Shown in pieces: positions 45,701 through 53,229 of a DNA stretch of 53,229 bases. Below the pieces are notes generated by a model, which saw only the letters and a program-made list of their open reading frames with translations, was not told the origin of the DNA and made no database searches. The DNA is from Zygnema cylindricum (Eukaryota; Streptophyta; Zygnematophyceae; Zygnematales; Zygnemataceae), in assembly GCA_037447655.1 (NCBI GenBank), contig JBBHKE010001054.1, positions 1-53,229 on the forward strand, read 5' to 3'. Within the stretch, counting starts at the first letter, position 1. Every line of letters begins with the position of its first letter. Both the position numbers and the translations under genes were made by a program.

Positions 45701-48700
45701 TCCCATGCACTTGTGATGAGGGATACTCCGCGATTGGAAATGACAATTTGTGCACTTTTGGTGAGCCTCGACAATCACAATTTATGGTATAGATCTGTCT
45801 GATTCAAACATGACTTTTATGAGCTACGTGTACATTTCTTTTGAAAACCAAGCTTCTATAGAAGCTACAGGCATGCTACACATTGGGAAGATGCTAAGAT
45901 AAATTCTCTACGTTCAAAAGGAATTTCAAAAGGAATCCTGATTGTTTGCATCAGTAGAGTTGAAGCTTTTCCATTGGGAACTTCATGGTTCAGGGGTCCG
46001 AGGTCTCGGGCTGGAAAGTTTTACAAAAGAAACGCCAAAGAAAATGAACAAACACTTCCGTTACGCAAGCGCGGGATACATACCTCCCGATGTTAACAAC
46101 AACCCGTCGTGGATGGTCGCGACCAACTGGAATTGGGTGAACCGACAAGCTGTTACAACCATAAGGGACCAGAAAACCAATAGTACGTGCAAAACATACC
46201 ATTTCATTTGAGAAGTGATCATGGCAATTCACTGTTCTACATAAAAGTTTGAATTCTGGCCATTATAATTGGGAATTGTACATGGAAAATCACAATGTCT
46301 TTTAGCATTTGAAATAGTAAAGCTTAAATGGAACAAATTATATTTTAGTCATCGACAAGATAATGAGGCTCTTTCATGGAAGAATTAAAGTCGTTAAGAA
46401 CTCAAATGCAATGATTGGGAAACAGGTGATGTGCTAGCTTTTCACCAGAGCCTTTTCCTCTTTGAATGATTATCATGAAAATTCAGTGATTGGAAAACCG
46501 TTGATGTCCTATTATAGCCTTATCCCTATTCATTCCTCCTTGAACTATTTTAAAAACTATTTTTTTACTTTTCACTGTTAATTTCACCGTTACTTTCGTG
46601 ATCTAAATTTACACAATTTGATTTCTTTGTGTAAGTGGTTGTGTCTTCTATTCTCCTTGATCAAGCATTCGCAAATGCTGAATTTGTTGTATTGCTACAG
46701 ACACATGCTGGCTTTTCGCATCCATTTCAGCAATTGAAAGTGCCCTCTACATTGCCAGAGCAGGAACATCGCCTATACCCACTATTTCGGAAATGCAAAT
46801 TTGTAACTGTTCTAGCCTGAGGCGTAAGTGTTCTAGTGGGGGTTGGCCTTTTCAAGCACTCGATTATGCAGCCAGCAACACTTTGATTTTGGCCTCCAAG
46901 TATACAGGCATTTGTGGAGGACAACAGGTAAGTTGCACTGAGCTGCTCTTCCCATGGTACCTTGTTCAGAGGCAAATTTGAAAGCCAGACCTGTTAGTAG
47001 GTGAAGTGTTTGTGACGAATGTTCTTGATCCTTGTCTTTTGACACGTATATCTGGGTCTTCACATGCCTTATATGCATACCAAAATGTATTACTTTTATT
47101 TGGTCGGTTGTATGTGCAGGCTGGTGACAATTTGACCATATCGTCGTTTGAGCGAGTTTGGATGAACGGCTGGTTGGGCTTGCTTCTAGCTCTGCAACAG
47201 CAGCCAGCCATAGTGAGCATAGAAGCAAGTGGAAGCAGTTTCTTAAATTATGATCCCAAAAAGGTGAGTTGTTCGATAATACGGTATCATCTCGCTTTAA
47301 ATTGTTCTAACCGTGAGCCTCCTGGGCTATGGCATCTTGGAAATTTGCATGTGCATGCATGCAAAAGCGTACACATTGTAAAATTTTTAGGATGAGGATA
47401 CCCGCGTGAGACAATTGCAAGACAATTTGAACGATTAGCATTCATGGTTAGCTGTTTTGCAAAGTTTACATTGTATTTGTTTATTTTTCCTTCTCGAGGT
47501 TCCTTTGATGTAAAAATTACAGCATCTAGGTGGGCTTTACAGGGAGTGTATGCTGATGAGGGCTGTTTCTCAAATGGAGTGGATCACGCTGTTGTTGTGG
47601 TCGGATATGATTTGACCGCTACTCCGCCCTATTGGCTCATCCGAAATTCTTGGGGCCCAAACTGGGGTGACAATGGATATATGCGCATCAAAATCATTGG
47701 AGGATCGGGAATTTGCGGAATAAATAGCTTGCCTGCCCTCATACCTATTGTAAAGTCATCCGGTAATGCAAAGTAGCTACTTGTCATAAGAATATATCGA
47801 AAAAAATTACTGTAAAAAAGAATGTGTCTTTGTTTAGGAGATTGATGAGCAGCTTTTGTGATATGCAGGCATGTAGTTGTGAATCCATCAAGTCAATTTG
47901 CAGTGCTGGAAATATGCATAGTCGTGATTTTCTTCTTTTATTCTTTTTGTTACATTAACTACCGCATAGGATTTGGTTGCACGGGTTATAGAAATGACTG
48001 TGATAGGAAAAAGTAAAATGATGCATATGGTAGCCACGGTCTCTTCTAGAATTTGAAGTGCTTTAAAAGTTTTATAAGATTTTGAAATTGCAAAAACTAT
48101 GCAACCGGAATGTAACAATGCTCGTAACATCATATGAATAAAGAAACTGTTGTCGTCACACACCTTAACCATGCTACAATTTTTTTATGGTGGTTGTTTC
48201 TATGCTACTCCAGCAGATCCTTGCAACGGAGAAAATTTTGCAACTAACCAACTGCAAGTGACAAATGGCCCGGGTGTGATGAATCCCTGTGGCAATGGAG
48301 TGTGTAAACCATCGGGCAAGACCAACATTTGCCGATGCACCAAAACCTTCGTTGCTGTCAACAATACAGACGGCACCCAGACTTGTGCACCAGGTCCATA
48401 TGCATGACTTTCAGAACCATGGAAATTAAATCAAATGCATCATTAGTAACCGTCAAAACCTGCAATCCGAATAAATTATGCAAACAGATCACGTACGAAA
48501 ATCAATGGGCATAGAAAAAGGCCTCTAAATTTTTTGTGTTTTTTTCATTTCTCTTTGTTTTTGTTTTTTTTCCTTGGATTTAACATCCTTGTTTTTGTTT
48601 TTCCAACTACGCAAAATCTATATGACATTGCAGAAAATCCGTGCAAATTCTTTTCAAAAAATCCATGTGGTTTTGGCACCTGTGTGAAGTCTGTTGTGAA

Positions 48701-51700
48701 TCCGGGCTCATATCTTTGTATTTGCCCCATGGGCTATTCGCCTTCTGATTCCGGAAGCCCCCTCACATGTGTACCAAGTAAGTAATAAGACCTGATGTAA
48801 GTCACGCTCCTTGTATTTGGAACACAGAAAAATTGAGCTGGAAATTGGAAACAATACTTTTTGCACTAGCTAACCAAGTCACGATCATGTATTACTATGT
48901 ATATTATTGCATATAACTAGTCATGATCACATACGACAGTAAATTTTGTTTCATTTTTAGAGTTTATGTATGTTTAAATATCTCCTCTTTGGCATTGTTA
49001 TTCCTCAAGAAGCTTGAATCATCGTCGAATTTGATGTCCAGATGACCGTTCTCTTGTCTGCCAGGTGTTACGCTTGAAAAACCAAAATTCTACATTGTGC
49101 CAGAAGGTGACACGGTGAGGTGTCGTGATATTTATATTGCTTACGGGATTTCTCGAGCTAACTTTTCGGCCCAGAATCTGGTAATTATTTCCTTTGTGTA
49201 TATGCTTAGATCTTTTTTGTCTCTCTCACATTTGGAGGTTACATTTTTATAGAGAACAAGTTTTAACATCTTTTATCGTACAAGCTTATGAAAAACATGT
49301 TACACAACTTTCTTCTGCACAGCCTCTTGTCGTGAAACAGTTACATATGTATCAAGTATCTCAGGAAACATAAATTTACCAAAAACAAACAAAGAACCAC
49401 CGTTACATCTAGCCTGTCAGATGTAAAGTCACACATTGTTAAAAAAAGTCAGAGATACATCCGGTCTGAACACTGCATGTATCGGGAAAATTGGATTTGT
49501 TTCCTAGAGTTTACCTCCTCATAAACCACAATGTCAATTGAACAGACTTTAAACTGCAGTTCTCCGCTGCCGGCAAAAACAAGTGTGGACGTGACAGCAT
49601 ATCGCAACTGTTCACTACCCTATTCCACTACCGAGGTCAGTAAGTGATAACTTTAAAAAAAAATTAGGAATCAAATTGGAGGCTATTATGGAAAGCATAA
49701 ATGCATTTCGAGCTGGCTAAAAAACATGGGTGATGCTTCACACACTCCTTAGTCATCTCATTTGTTTCCATTATTAAAATGGTTTGCCTTGTATTATGTT
49801 CATCTTCACTTATTTGATCTTTGAAGACTTTTCGTTTGTTTACAGGGTGACAGTTGCAGATCGATTGAACAAATGTTCAAGTTAACAACAAACCTTTCCG
49901 GTTTAGATTCGCCAAATCCAGACAAATCGCTAAATCCAGACCTCGACTGTTCCAGTATTCAACCATACCAACAGGTGCAAGAGACTCAATGCATCACTTT
50001 ATACAAGTGTTATTGAAAAATAAATAATAGCAATGCCTCGAAACATACAAAATGGATTGCTTCGTACATGTTTTGGCAGCGGTCTAATTATTAGACAAGC
50101 CACAAAGGTTTGATCATATACTTTCACATCCATTTTTGGCGGCTGTGTAAGTTTAGCTGTTTTAACTGTCACAATTTGTTGAGTTTGAGGTACTGTATAA
50201 TAACCTATGAGGGGTCCGTCCGTCTTAACCCTGTTCTTAGGCGAGCTCTTTCTTTGTCATTTTGTTTATAGTGAAATCATATATGCAACGTGTCAAGATT
50301 TCCCGGCTATTGCAGCACGTACATGATATTTCTATGTGTAAGGTGTTTTACAATTTTCTAGGGATTCTAGGGTGAAAAACAAACCCTGAAAGTCAAGACA
50401 TCAGTCATTGTCAACAGGAACCTGTGGCCACGCTTGGCATCCTTTTGAACATTGTAGTGGTTCTTGAGCCTTTCACGGATGTAAGAGAAAACTTGGGTTC
50501 CGAAGCCCATGTTGCGGAAAAAAAAAAACAAAAAAAACGTATGATGAAAGATACAGAAAATAACATAGAAGAATCCGCTTAAGTGGCCACCATTTGTTTT
50601 GCGTCTATCGCCAGGTTGTCACTCCTTTTCTCCCGCTCTACACCTCCCGTTTTCCCATTCTCTACTTATGCCTTGTTCCCCTGTCCCCTTACCTTTTTCT
50701 CCCTCTCATCTGACCTTTCCTTCTTCCCTTAACCTATATTCGTACTCACCTTTTTTCATTTGTTTCCTTCCGTTCTCCCATTTTCTTCTCCCTTTTATGG
50801 CTTTTTCTCTTCTCCGCATATTTCATTCTCATTTTTTTTCACGTCATTTCCCATTCTTCCTATCTTCCCTTTCCCCCCTTCCTCCTACTTGTCCCCTTTC
50901 CCCTCTTCTATTCATTTTGCTCCATTTTCTTCCTCCCATTTTCAATGCTTGTTTCTCCCGTACGCTTCTTCACCCCTTCTCTTCTTCTCCCGATTTCTCT
51001 TTCTCCCCCTCTTCCTCCTTTGTTCTTACATCCTTTCGTTTCTCCTTTCTGTCTCTCCTTCGCCTCTTCTCCCTTCACCTGTTTTCCCTTTTCCCGCATT
51101 TTTGTCCCTGTCCTCATTTTTTCCCCTATCTCATTCTACTATGTTCCCCTCCTCTCTGGTAGAAACAGGATCGTTCCACTCAAAACAAACCGGACAGAAA
51201 TAATATGCACAGCGGAAGCTTAACAAAAACAGTCTCACAATCTCATAGCAAAGTACATCGGCCACATATCCTTTTATTCAGCCGACGGCTTTCCAATTAA
51301 CAAACTCTCACTCTCACTCTTCTTACTCGCTCACATCTCTTCTTCTCACTCACACACTTATTCTCACTTCTCTCACTAACTTCTTCCGTACACTCACTCT
51401 CACACTGAACTCTGATGCATCACTTTTTCAGACGCATGATGTGTTAGATTTCCTAGAAATCCGGGATTCGGCATGTCCCACACTTGGGAAAATTGAGCCG
51501 GCCAGGGTTCGAACCTGGGACCTTTCACTTCTCAGCTGCGAACGCACTACCACTGTGCCACCAGCTCGATGTTGAGACTGGCGGGTCCGTACCCATTTAT
51601 TACGGGCGGCTCGAGTATGGATATTTCCATATTCTACCCCATATTGGACCGGCTTCACGTGCCAATCCAACATGATGCATCGATTACCACAGACGCGTAA

Positions 51701-53229
51701 TGATTTCTGACTCAAACTTCTCTTTAAATAAGAGCACTAAAAAAAAAACTTGAACTACATGACTTCTTTCTCCTCACGTCACTGACTCCACTCACACTCA
51801 ATGGACACATAGGCGCCGAAACAAAAGTGAGCGCCTAATAAAACATTAGGACGCCGAACTTAAATCGTGCGCTGGACTTAAAACTGTACCGCGGTCCTAT
51901 GCACAAAATAACTTGCCAACCGTACAATAACAAATGACACGAACCTTAACCCTACACTCAAACTAAACAAGACGTAACAAACGCTGCCGACGCTAACTGA
52001 ACACAAATTCAACGTAACATAAACTAACACTGAATCAAAACACAAACGCTAACTGAACACAAATTCAACGTAACATAAACTAACACTGAATCAAAACACA
52101 AACTGAACAAAAAACGTGAATTTAGCCAACCCGCCGATTCACCCAATAACCTAACACCTTCTTCTCTCTTTTATCTCGCCTATTCTCTAATTCTTCAATT
52201 TTTGACAGCCCCCCCCGTCCTTTCTCATCTTGTCACCTCCGTTTCTCTTACAAGTGCGGACCTTTTTTTTTTCTCGATTTGGTTTAAAATGGAGCTATTG
52301 CGTTGGGATGCTCATTAAAATTGTTTAAAAACAGATATATGTTATATCCGTAATAACCTTTTTTTTATGTTTCGGGCTCTTATATCATTTCTCGAACCAC
52401 TTCGTATTGTAAAATATTTGAAAAATTTAAAAACAACCATTGTGGCTTAAGATGATGGTCTGAAATTTTTTAACTTTATAACTTTCCTACTTTTTCACAT
52501 GATCGCTTTCTTTCGAACTACTATTTTCGTTGTTTTATGAGTGCCCAAATTCACAATTTCCTCAATGTCTTGTGTCAACTCCAAAATTTTATATTTCCTT
52601 CGGAAAAAACTTCCGAATTTACATGCCTTGCAACCGATTTGCTTATTGTTTGAAAACTGATTAGTTTGCCCATAAACACTTGCTTGCTTCAGGTATGCAT
52701 CAGGACAGGTCCACCCCCATATCCCCCACCATGTTCTCTTGTGTACCCCATTCAACAGAATGACACGTGCAACTCGATTATTGCCACGAAGATGAATGGC
52801 GATGCAGAGAAATTTTATACCCTGAACCCCGGCATATTTTGTGCACTTTTAGCTCTTTCACGCGACTCTCTAGCAGGTGTCGGCCCGGAGGTAAATCATT
52901 CTTTAATCTTCTCATGACTCATACTGTGTCTGCGGCTATAGCAAAACAATGGCCTGTATGTATACACACTTGCATTCTAAAAGGATATGGTGTGCCACTC
53001 ATGACCAGGCTTCTACGAAATGTATATGACAATGTTTGTTGATGGTACACATGCAGGTGTGCTTAAATGCAGGAGATCAGGAAAGCAGTGCAATTTTTGC
53101 TTAAACAAGGGTTTGCAGGTTCTACTAGACAGTGTCTATCCGCATGACTGTCATAATATGCACAAGAACAAAGTGTGTCTCATTTTTTCTATATGGTGTG
53201 TTGTGTCTCTTTTGCCTGCAGGTTTGCTT
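33626..53229 (+). CDS. Copy B: secreted LRR-EGF-papain-EGF-EGF-LysM protein (3' end cut by window)
   Basis: Multi-exon gene: 33626-33722, 33849-33960, nine LRR exons (35332, 35892, 36443, 37293, 38520, 40441, 42352, 43995, 44525; 72 nt each), 45417-45760, 45955-46182, 46701-46927, 47120-47263, 47543-47762, 48214-48393, 48634-48777, 49065-49180, 49546-49635, 49846-49974, 52693-52890 and the first 8 nt of the last exon (53222). Lengths sum to 2877 nt, exactly 959 codons, before the last exon. Approximate residues: signal peptide 1-22, LRRNT 33-69, LRRs 70-330, EGF 340-400, papain-like 425-673, EGF 674-733 and 734-781, LysM units from 790. Catalytic Gln473, Cys479, His615 and Asn635 are all present. 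No transmembrane segment or kinase is seen up to the cut. Likely a secreted protease with glycan-binding (LysM) and recognition (LRR) parts; substrate and ligand unknown. Exon borders are by eye, supported by copy A and phase. Confidence 0.85.
33849..33960 (+). CDS. Copy B exon 2: LRR N-terminal cap
   Basis: Entered in phase 1 after CTGCAG: SALEAVKAAVANKEIFPEIK, then CDGGTFVCDDSGRLIWL. The 'xALxAxK' helix, two Cys and 'GRLxxL' match LRRNT caps of plant LRR proteins. It leaves in phase 2 at GTGATT, matching the first LRR exon. Confidence 0.8.
33961..35331 (+). repeat. First long intron of copy B, purine-rich (about 34230-35220)
   Basis: Between the LRRNT and the first LRR exon. G/A-rich with GGGGGGA runs. 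Frames here are low-complexity. An AT-rich palindromic stretch (TATAATTATA repeats) lies at 34085-34160. Confidence 0.75.
35332..35403 (+). CDS. Copy B LRR exon 1
   Basis: 72 nt, phase 2. LALGGSIATEIGDLTKLQIL. Acceptor GTGCAG, donor GTGAGT. Joins the LRRNT as 'GRLIWLIINNLALGG', the expected LRRNT-LRR1 transition. Confidence 0.75.
35831..35890 (+). repeat. Tandem 29-bp repeat at the acceptor of LRR exon 2
   Basis: GGTACGTTGGTGGGTAATCT plus CGATGT occurs twice in a row immediately before CACAG; local duplication of the G-rich acceptor element. Confidence 0.85.
35892..35963 (+). CDS. Copy B LRR exon 2
   Basis: 72 nt, phase 2. LQLTGIIPPSITKLTSLQYL. Acceptor TCACAG, donor GTAAGA. Confidence 0.85.
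36443..36514 (+). CDS. Copy B LRR exon 3
   Basis: 72 nt, phase 2. NQLSGNIPLSIDNITSLMTL. Acceptor GTCGCAG, donor GTAAAA. Confidence 0.85.
37293..37364 (+). CDS. Copy B LRR exon 4
   Basis: 72 nt, phase 2. NQLSGSIPSSIGQLTSLQYL. Acceptor GGCGCAG, donor GTAAGA. Confidence 0.87.
37519..37553 (+). pseudogene. Relic half LRR exon
   Basis: After ATTACAG, the stretch CGATTGGTCAGCTAACATCC resembles the 3' half of the preceding LRR exon (CTATCGGTCAATTGACATCC). It lacks the 5' half, is frame-broken and has no GTAAG donor. Confidence 0.55.
38520..38591 (+). CDS. Copy B LRR exon 5
   Basis: 72 nt, phase 2. NQLSENIPSSIGNLTALREL. Acceptor ATACAG, donor GTAAGA. Confidence 0.87.
40441..40512 (+). CDS. Copy B LRR exon 6
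   Basis: 72 nt, phase 2. NRLSGSIPSSIGNLESLIIL. Acceptor GGCACAG, donor GTAAGA. About 1.92 kb after LRR exon 5, with similar flanking introns. Confidence 0.87.
42352..42423 (+). CDS. Copy B LRR exon 7
   Basis: 72 nt, phase 2. NELSGNIPSSIGDLKSLVVL. Acceptor GTCACAG, donor GTAAGA. About 1.91 kb after LRR exon 6. Confidence 0.87.
43995..44066 (+). CDS. Copy B LRR exon 8
   Basis: 72 nt, phase 2. NQLNGSIPSSIGKLISLHSV. Acceptor GTCACAG, donor GTAAGA. Counterpart of copy A 537-608. Confidence 0.85.
44525..44596 (+). CDS. Copy B LRR exon 9
   Basis: 72 nt, phase 2. YNNLVGTIPASFSKLQKLQEL minus its first residue. Acceptor TTGCAG with a normal T-rich tract, donor GTGAGT. Confidence 0.88.
45417..45760 (+). 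CDS. Copy B last LRR, LRR cap and first EGF-like domain
   Basis: 344 nt, phase 2 in and phase 1 out. TNNLLTGQLTLTFQTI begins the last LRR. After the cap, the EGF-like module has SECVRFC, DVCGDHGIC, CTCDEGYSAIGND and LCTFG. Acceptor TTCCAG, donor GTGAGC. Confidence 0.87.
45955..46182 (+). CDS. Copy B papain-like domain, N-terminal exon
   Basis: Counterpart of 2692-2919. NRQAVTTIRDQKTN keeps the oxyanion Gln, but the Cys of the CxxC pair is Asn here (AAT 46179-46181; TGT in copy A), which removes the canonical Cys22-Cys63 disulphide of papain. Donor GTACGT. No I29 prodomain signature upstream. Confidence 0.84.
46701..46927 (+). CDS. Copy B papain-like domain, catalytic Cys exon
   Basis: CWLFASISAIESALYIARAG with the nucleophile codon TGC at 46706-46708. 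TISEMQICNCSSLRRKCSSG follows: a new Cys sits two residues before the papain Cys63 equivalent, next to the loss of the Cys22 equivalent. Donor GTAAGT. Confidence 0.87.
47120..47263 (+). CDS. Copy B papain-like domain, third exon
   Basis: Phase 0, 48 codons. LLALQQQPAIVSIEASGSSF as in copy A, ending NYDPKK. Acceptor GTGCAG, donor GTGAGT. Confidence 0.88.
47543..47762 (+). CDS. Copy B papain-like domain, intact His/Asn exon
   Basis: FSNGVDHAVVVVGYDLT carries the catalytic His (CAC 47585-47587). YWLIRNSWGPNWGDNGYMRI carries the catalytic Asn (AAT 47645-47647) and the conserved Trp after it. GGSGICGINSLPA closes the domain. All catalytic residues agree with active C1A peptidases. Acceptor TTACAG, donor GTAATG. 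Confidence 0.93.
48214..48393 (+). CDS. Copy B second EGF-like domain
   Basis: ADPCNGENF, NPCGNGVCKPSGKTNICRC, TQTC; 180 nt, phase 1. Acceptor CTCCAG; weak donor GTCCAT as in copy A. Confidence 0.82.
48634..48777 (+). CDS. Copy B third EGF-like domain
   Basis: ENPCKFFSKNPCGFGTC, YLCICPMGYSPSD, LTCVP; 144 nt, phase 1. Acceptor TTGCAG, donor GTAAGT. The T-rich intron end before it forms a strong polypyrimidine tract. Confidence 0.9.
49065..49180 (+). CDS. Copy B LysM1 exon (uninterrupted)
   Basis: VTLEKPKFYIVPEGDTVRCR, then DIYIAYGISRANFSAQNL: a LysM with the canonical GDT. Its closing NP is NL here (NP in copy A). 116 nt. Acceptor TGCCAG, donor GTAATT. This exon shows the state before the LTR insertion seen in copy A. 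Confidence 0.88.
49546..49635 (+). CDS. Copy B LysM1 C-terminal linker exon
   Basis: Phase 0, 30 codons. TLNCSSPLPAKTSVDVTAYR, then NCSLPYSTTE. Acceptor GAACAG, donor GTCAGT. Confidence 0.85.
49846..49974 (+). CDS. Copy B LysM2 exon
   Basis: Phase 0, 43 codons. GDSCRSIEQMFKLTTNLSGL, then DLDCSSIQPYQQ. Acceptor TTACAG, weak donor GTGCAA as in copy A. Confidence 0.86.
49975..50016 (+). other. Copy B alternative 3' end: in-frame read-through to TGA
   Basis: VQETQCITLYKCY then TGA at 50014-50016, with AATAAA at 50019-50024. Same layout as copy A (7398-7447), with a different stop codon and one extra residue. Confidence 0.5.
50019..50024 (+). promoter_or_regulatory. Candidate intronic poly(A) signal AATAAA
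   Basis: Two bases after the alternative stop; conserved position with copy A. Use is inferred. Confidence 0.4.
50600..51156 (+). repeat. Pyrimidine-rich intronic tract, copy B
   Basis: Counterpart of 8040-8690, interrupted at 51157 by a 1-kb insertion and resuming at 52157. Phe/Ser/Pro-rich frames across it are artefacts. Confidence 0.75.
51157..52156. mobile_element. 1000-bp insertion in copy B intron, LTR-like ends
   Basis: Absent from the matching copy A intron. Ends TGGTAG...CTAACA (TG..CA, near-perfect short inverted repeat), as in a solo LTR, but the 5-bp flanks CTCTC and CCTTC do not match well. Inside are a tRNA-like segment (51495-51567) and a direct repeat of about 55 bp (about 52000-52104, ACGCTAACTGAACACAAATT...). 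Confidence 0.6.
51495..51567 (-). repeat. tRNA-like sequence, probable SINE head
   Basis: On the minus strand, 73 nt with a 7-bp acceptor stem (GAGCTGG/CCGGCTC, one G-U), box A TGGCACAGTGGT, D stem GCAC/GTGC, a perfect T arm CCAGG-TTCGAAC-CCTGG and box B GGTTCGAACCC. The anticodon loop is 9 nt, so it is probably not a working tRNA but a pol III-type SINE or tRNA pseudogene. GATGCATC flanks the region at 51414 and 51672. Confidence 0.65.
52693..52890 (+). CDS. Copy B LysM3 exon
   Basis: VCIRTGPPPYPPPC linker, then IQQNDTCNSIIATKMNGD and KFYTLNPGIFC; 66 codons, phase 0. Acceptor TTCAG, donor GTAAAT. Six residues differ from copy A. Confidence 0.88.
53222..53229 (+). CDS. Copy B last exon, first 8 nt (cut by window end)
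   Basis: GTTTGCTT after CTGCAG equals the start of the copy A last exon (VCL...). The rest lies outside the window. Confidence 0.75.

Noticed and set aside
50599-51203. Phe/Ser/Pro-rich frames in the copy B intron
   Set aside because: Same intronic pyrimidine tract as in copy A.
51495-51567. Functional tRNA gene on the minus strand
   Set aside because: Acceptor, D and T arms are good, but the anticodon loop needs 9 nt and no clear anticodon can be assigned.

Overview
The window looks like nuclear DNA of a streptophyte (plant lineage), more likely a charophycean alga than a flowering plant; this is inference. The reasons are plant-type leucine-rich repeats (LSGxIP) each carried by its own 72-nt phase-2 exon, introns of 0.1-2 kb with GT..AG ends, LysM domains with the plant-like 'NP..C ... 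VC' linker, very long introns, and intergenic DNA crowded with small inverted-repeat elements. I see no bacterial operon, no CRISPR array, and no transposase or reverse transcriptase reading frame.

Two copies of one large multi-exon gene lie head to tail on the + strand, about 43.5-44 kb apart. Copy A (537-9476) enters from the left edge and shows only its 3' part: two LRR exons, an LRR cap fused to an EGF-like domain, a papain-type (C1A) domain over four exons, two more EGF-like domains and four LysM or LysM-like units. Copy B (33626-53229) shows its start (signal peptide, LRRNT, nine single-LRR exons) and the same downstream exons, and is cut eight bases into its last exon. All exon phases agree: copy B sums to 2877 nt, exactly 959 codons, before the last exon. 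The predicted product, about 1043 residues if the last exon matches copy A, is a secreted protein with order LRR - EGF - papain-like protease - EGF - EGF - LysM. I know of no described protein with this order; it is the main candidate for an undescribed system.

The copies have diverged in a telling way. Copy B keeps Gln, Cys, His and Asn of the papain active site. Copy A keeps Gln and Cys, but its His is Gln and its Asn is Lys. A 738-bp solo LTR with a perfect 5-bp target duplication also splits copy A's first LysM exon. Copy A therefore reads as a pseudoprotease or dying paralogue, and the LTR may give its LysM part a new promoter and N-terminus. The LRR block of copy B appears to have grown by tandem duplication of about 1.9-kb exon-plus-intron units.

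Between the genes (9617-33625) I find no credible protein gene. This stretch holds diverged tandem repeats, a 2.1-kb GGGA purine tract, at least twelve copies of one inverted-repeat element family (A), a second family (B) with a 62-bp internal minisatellite and a family A copy nested inside one member, a 310-bp apparently identical duplication, a foldback-like element with long inverted arms, a 0.4-kb imperfect hairpin, dispersed and triplicated repeats, and two diverged copies of a segment whose serial hairpins are preserved by compensatory changes (candidate structured RNA).
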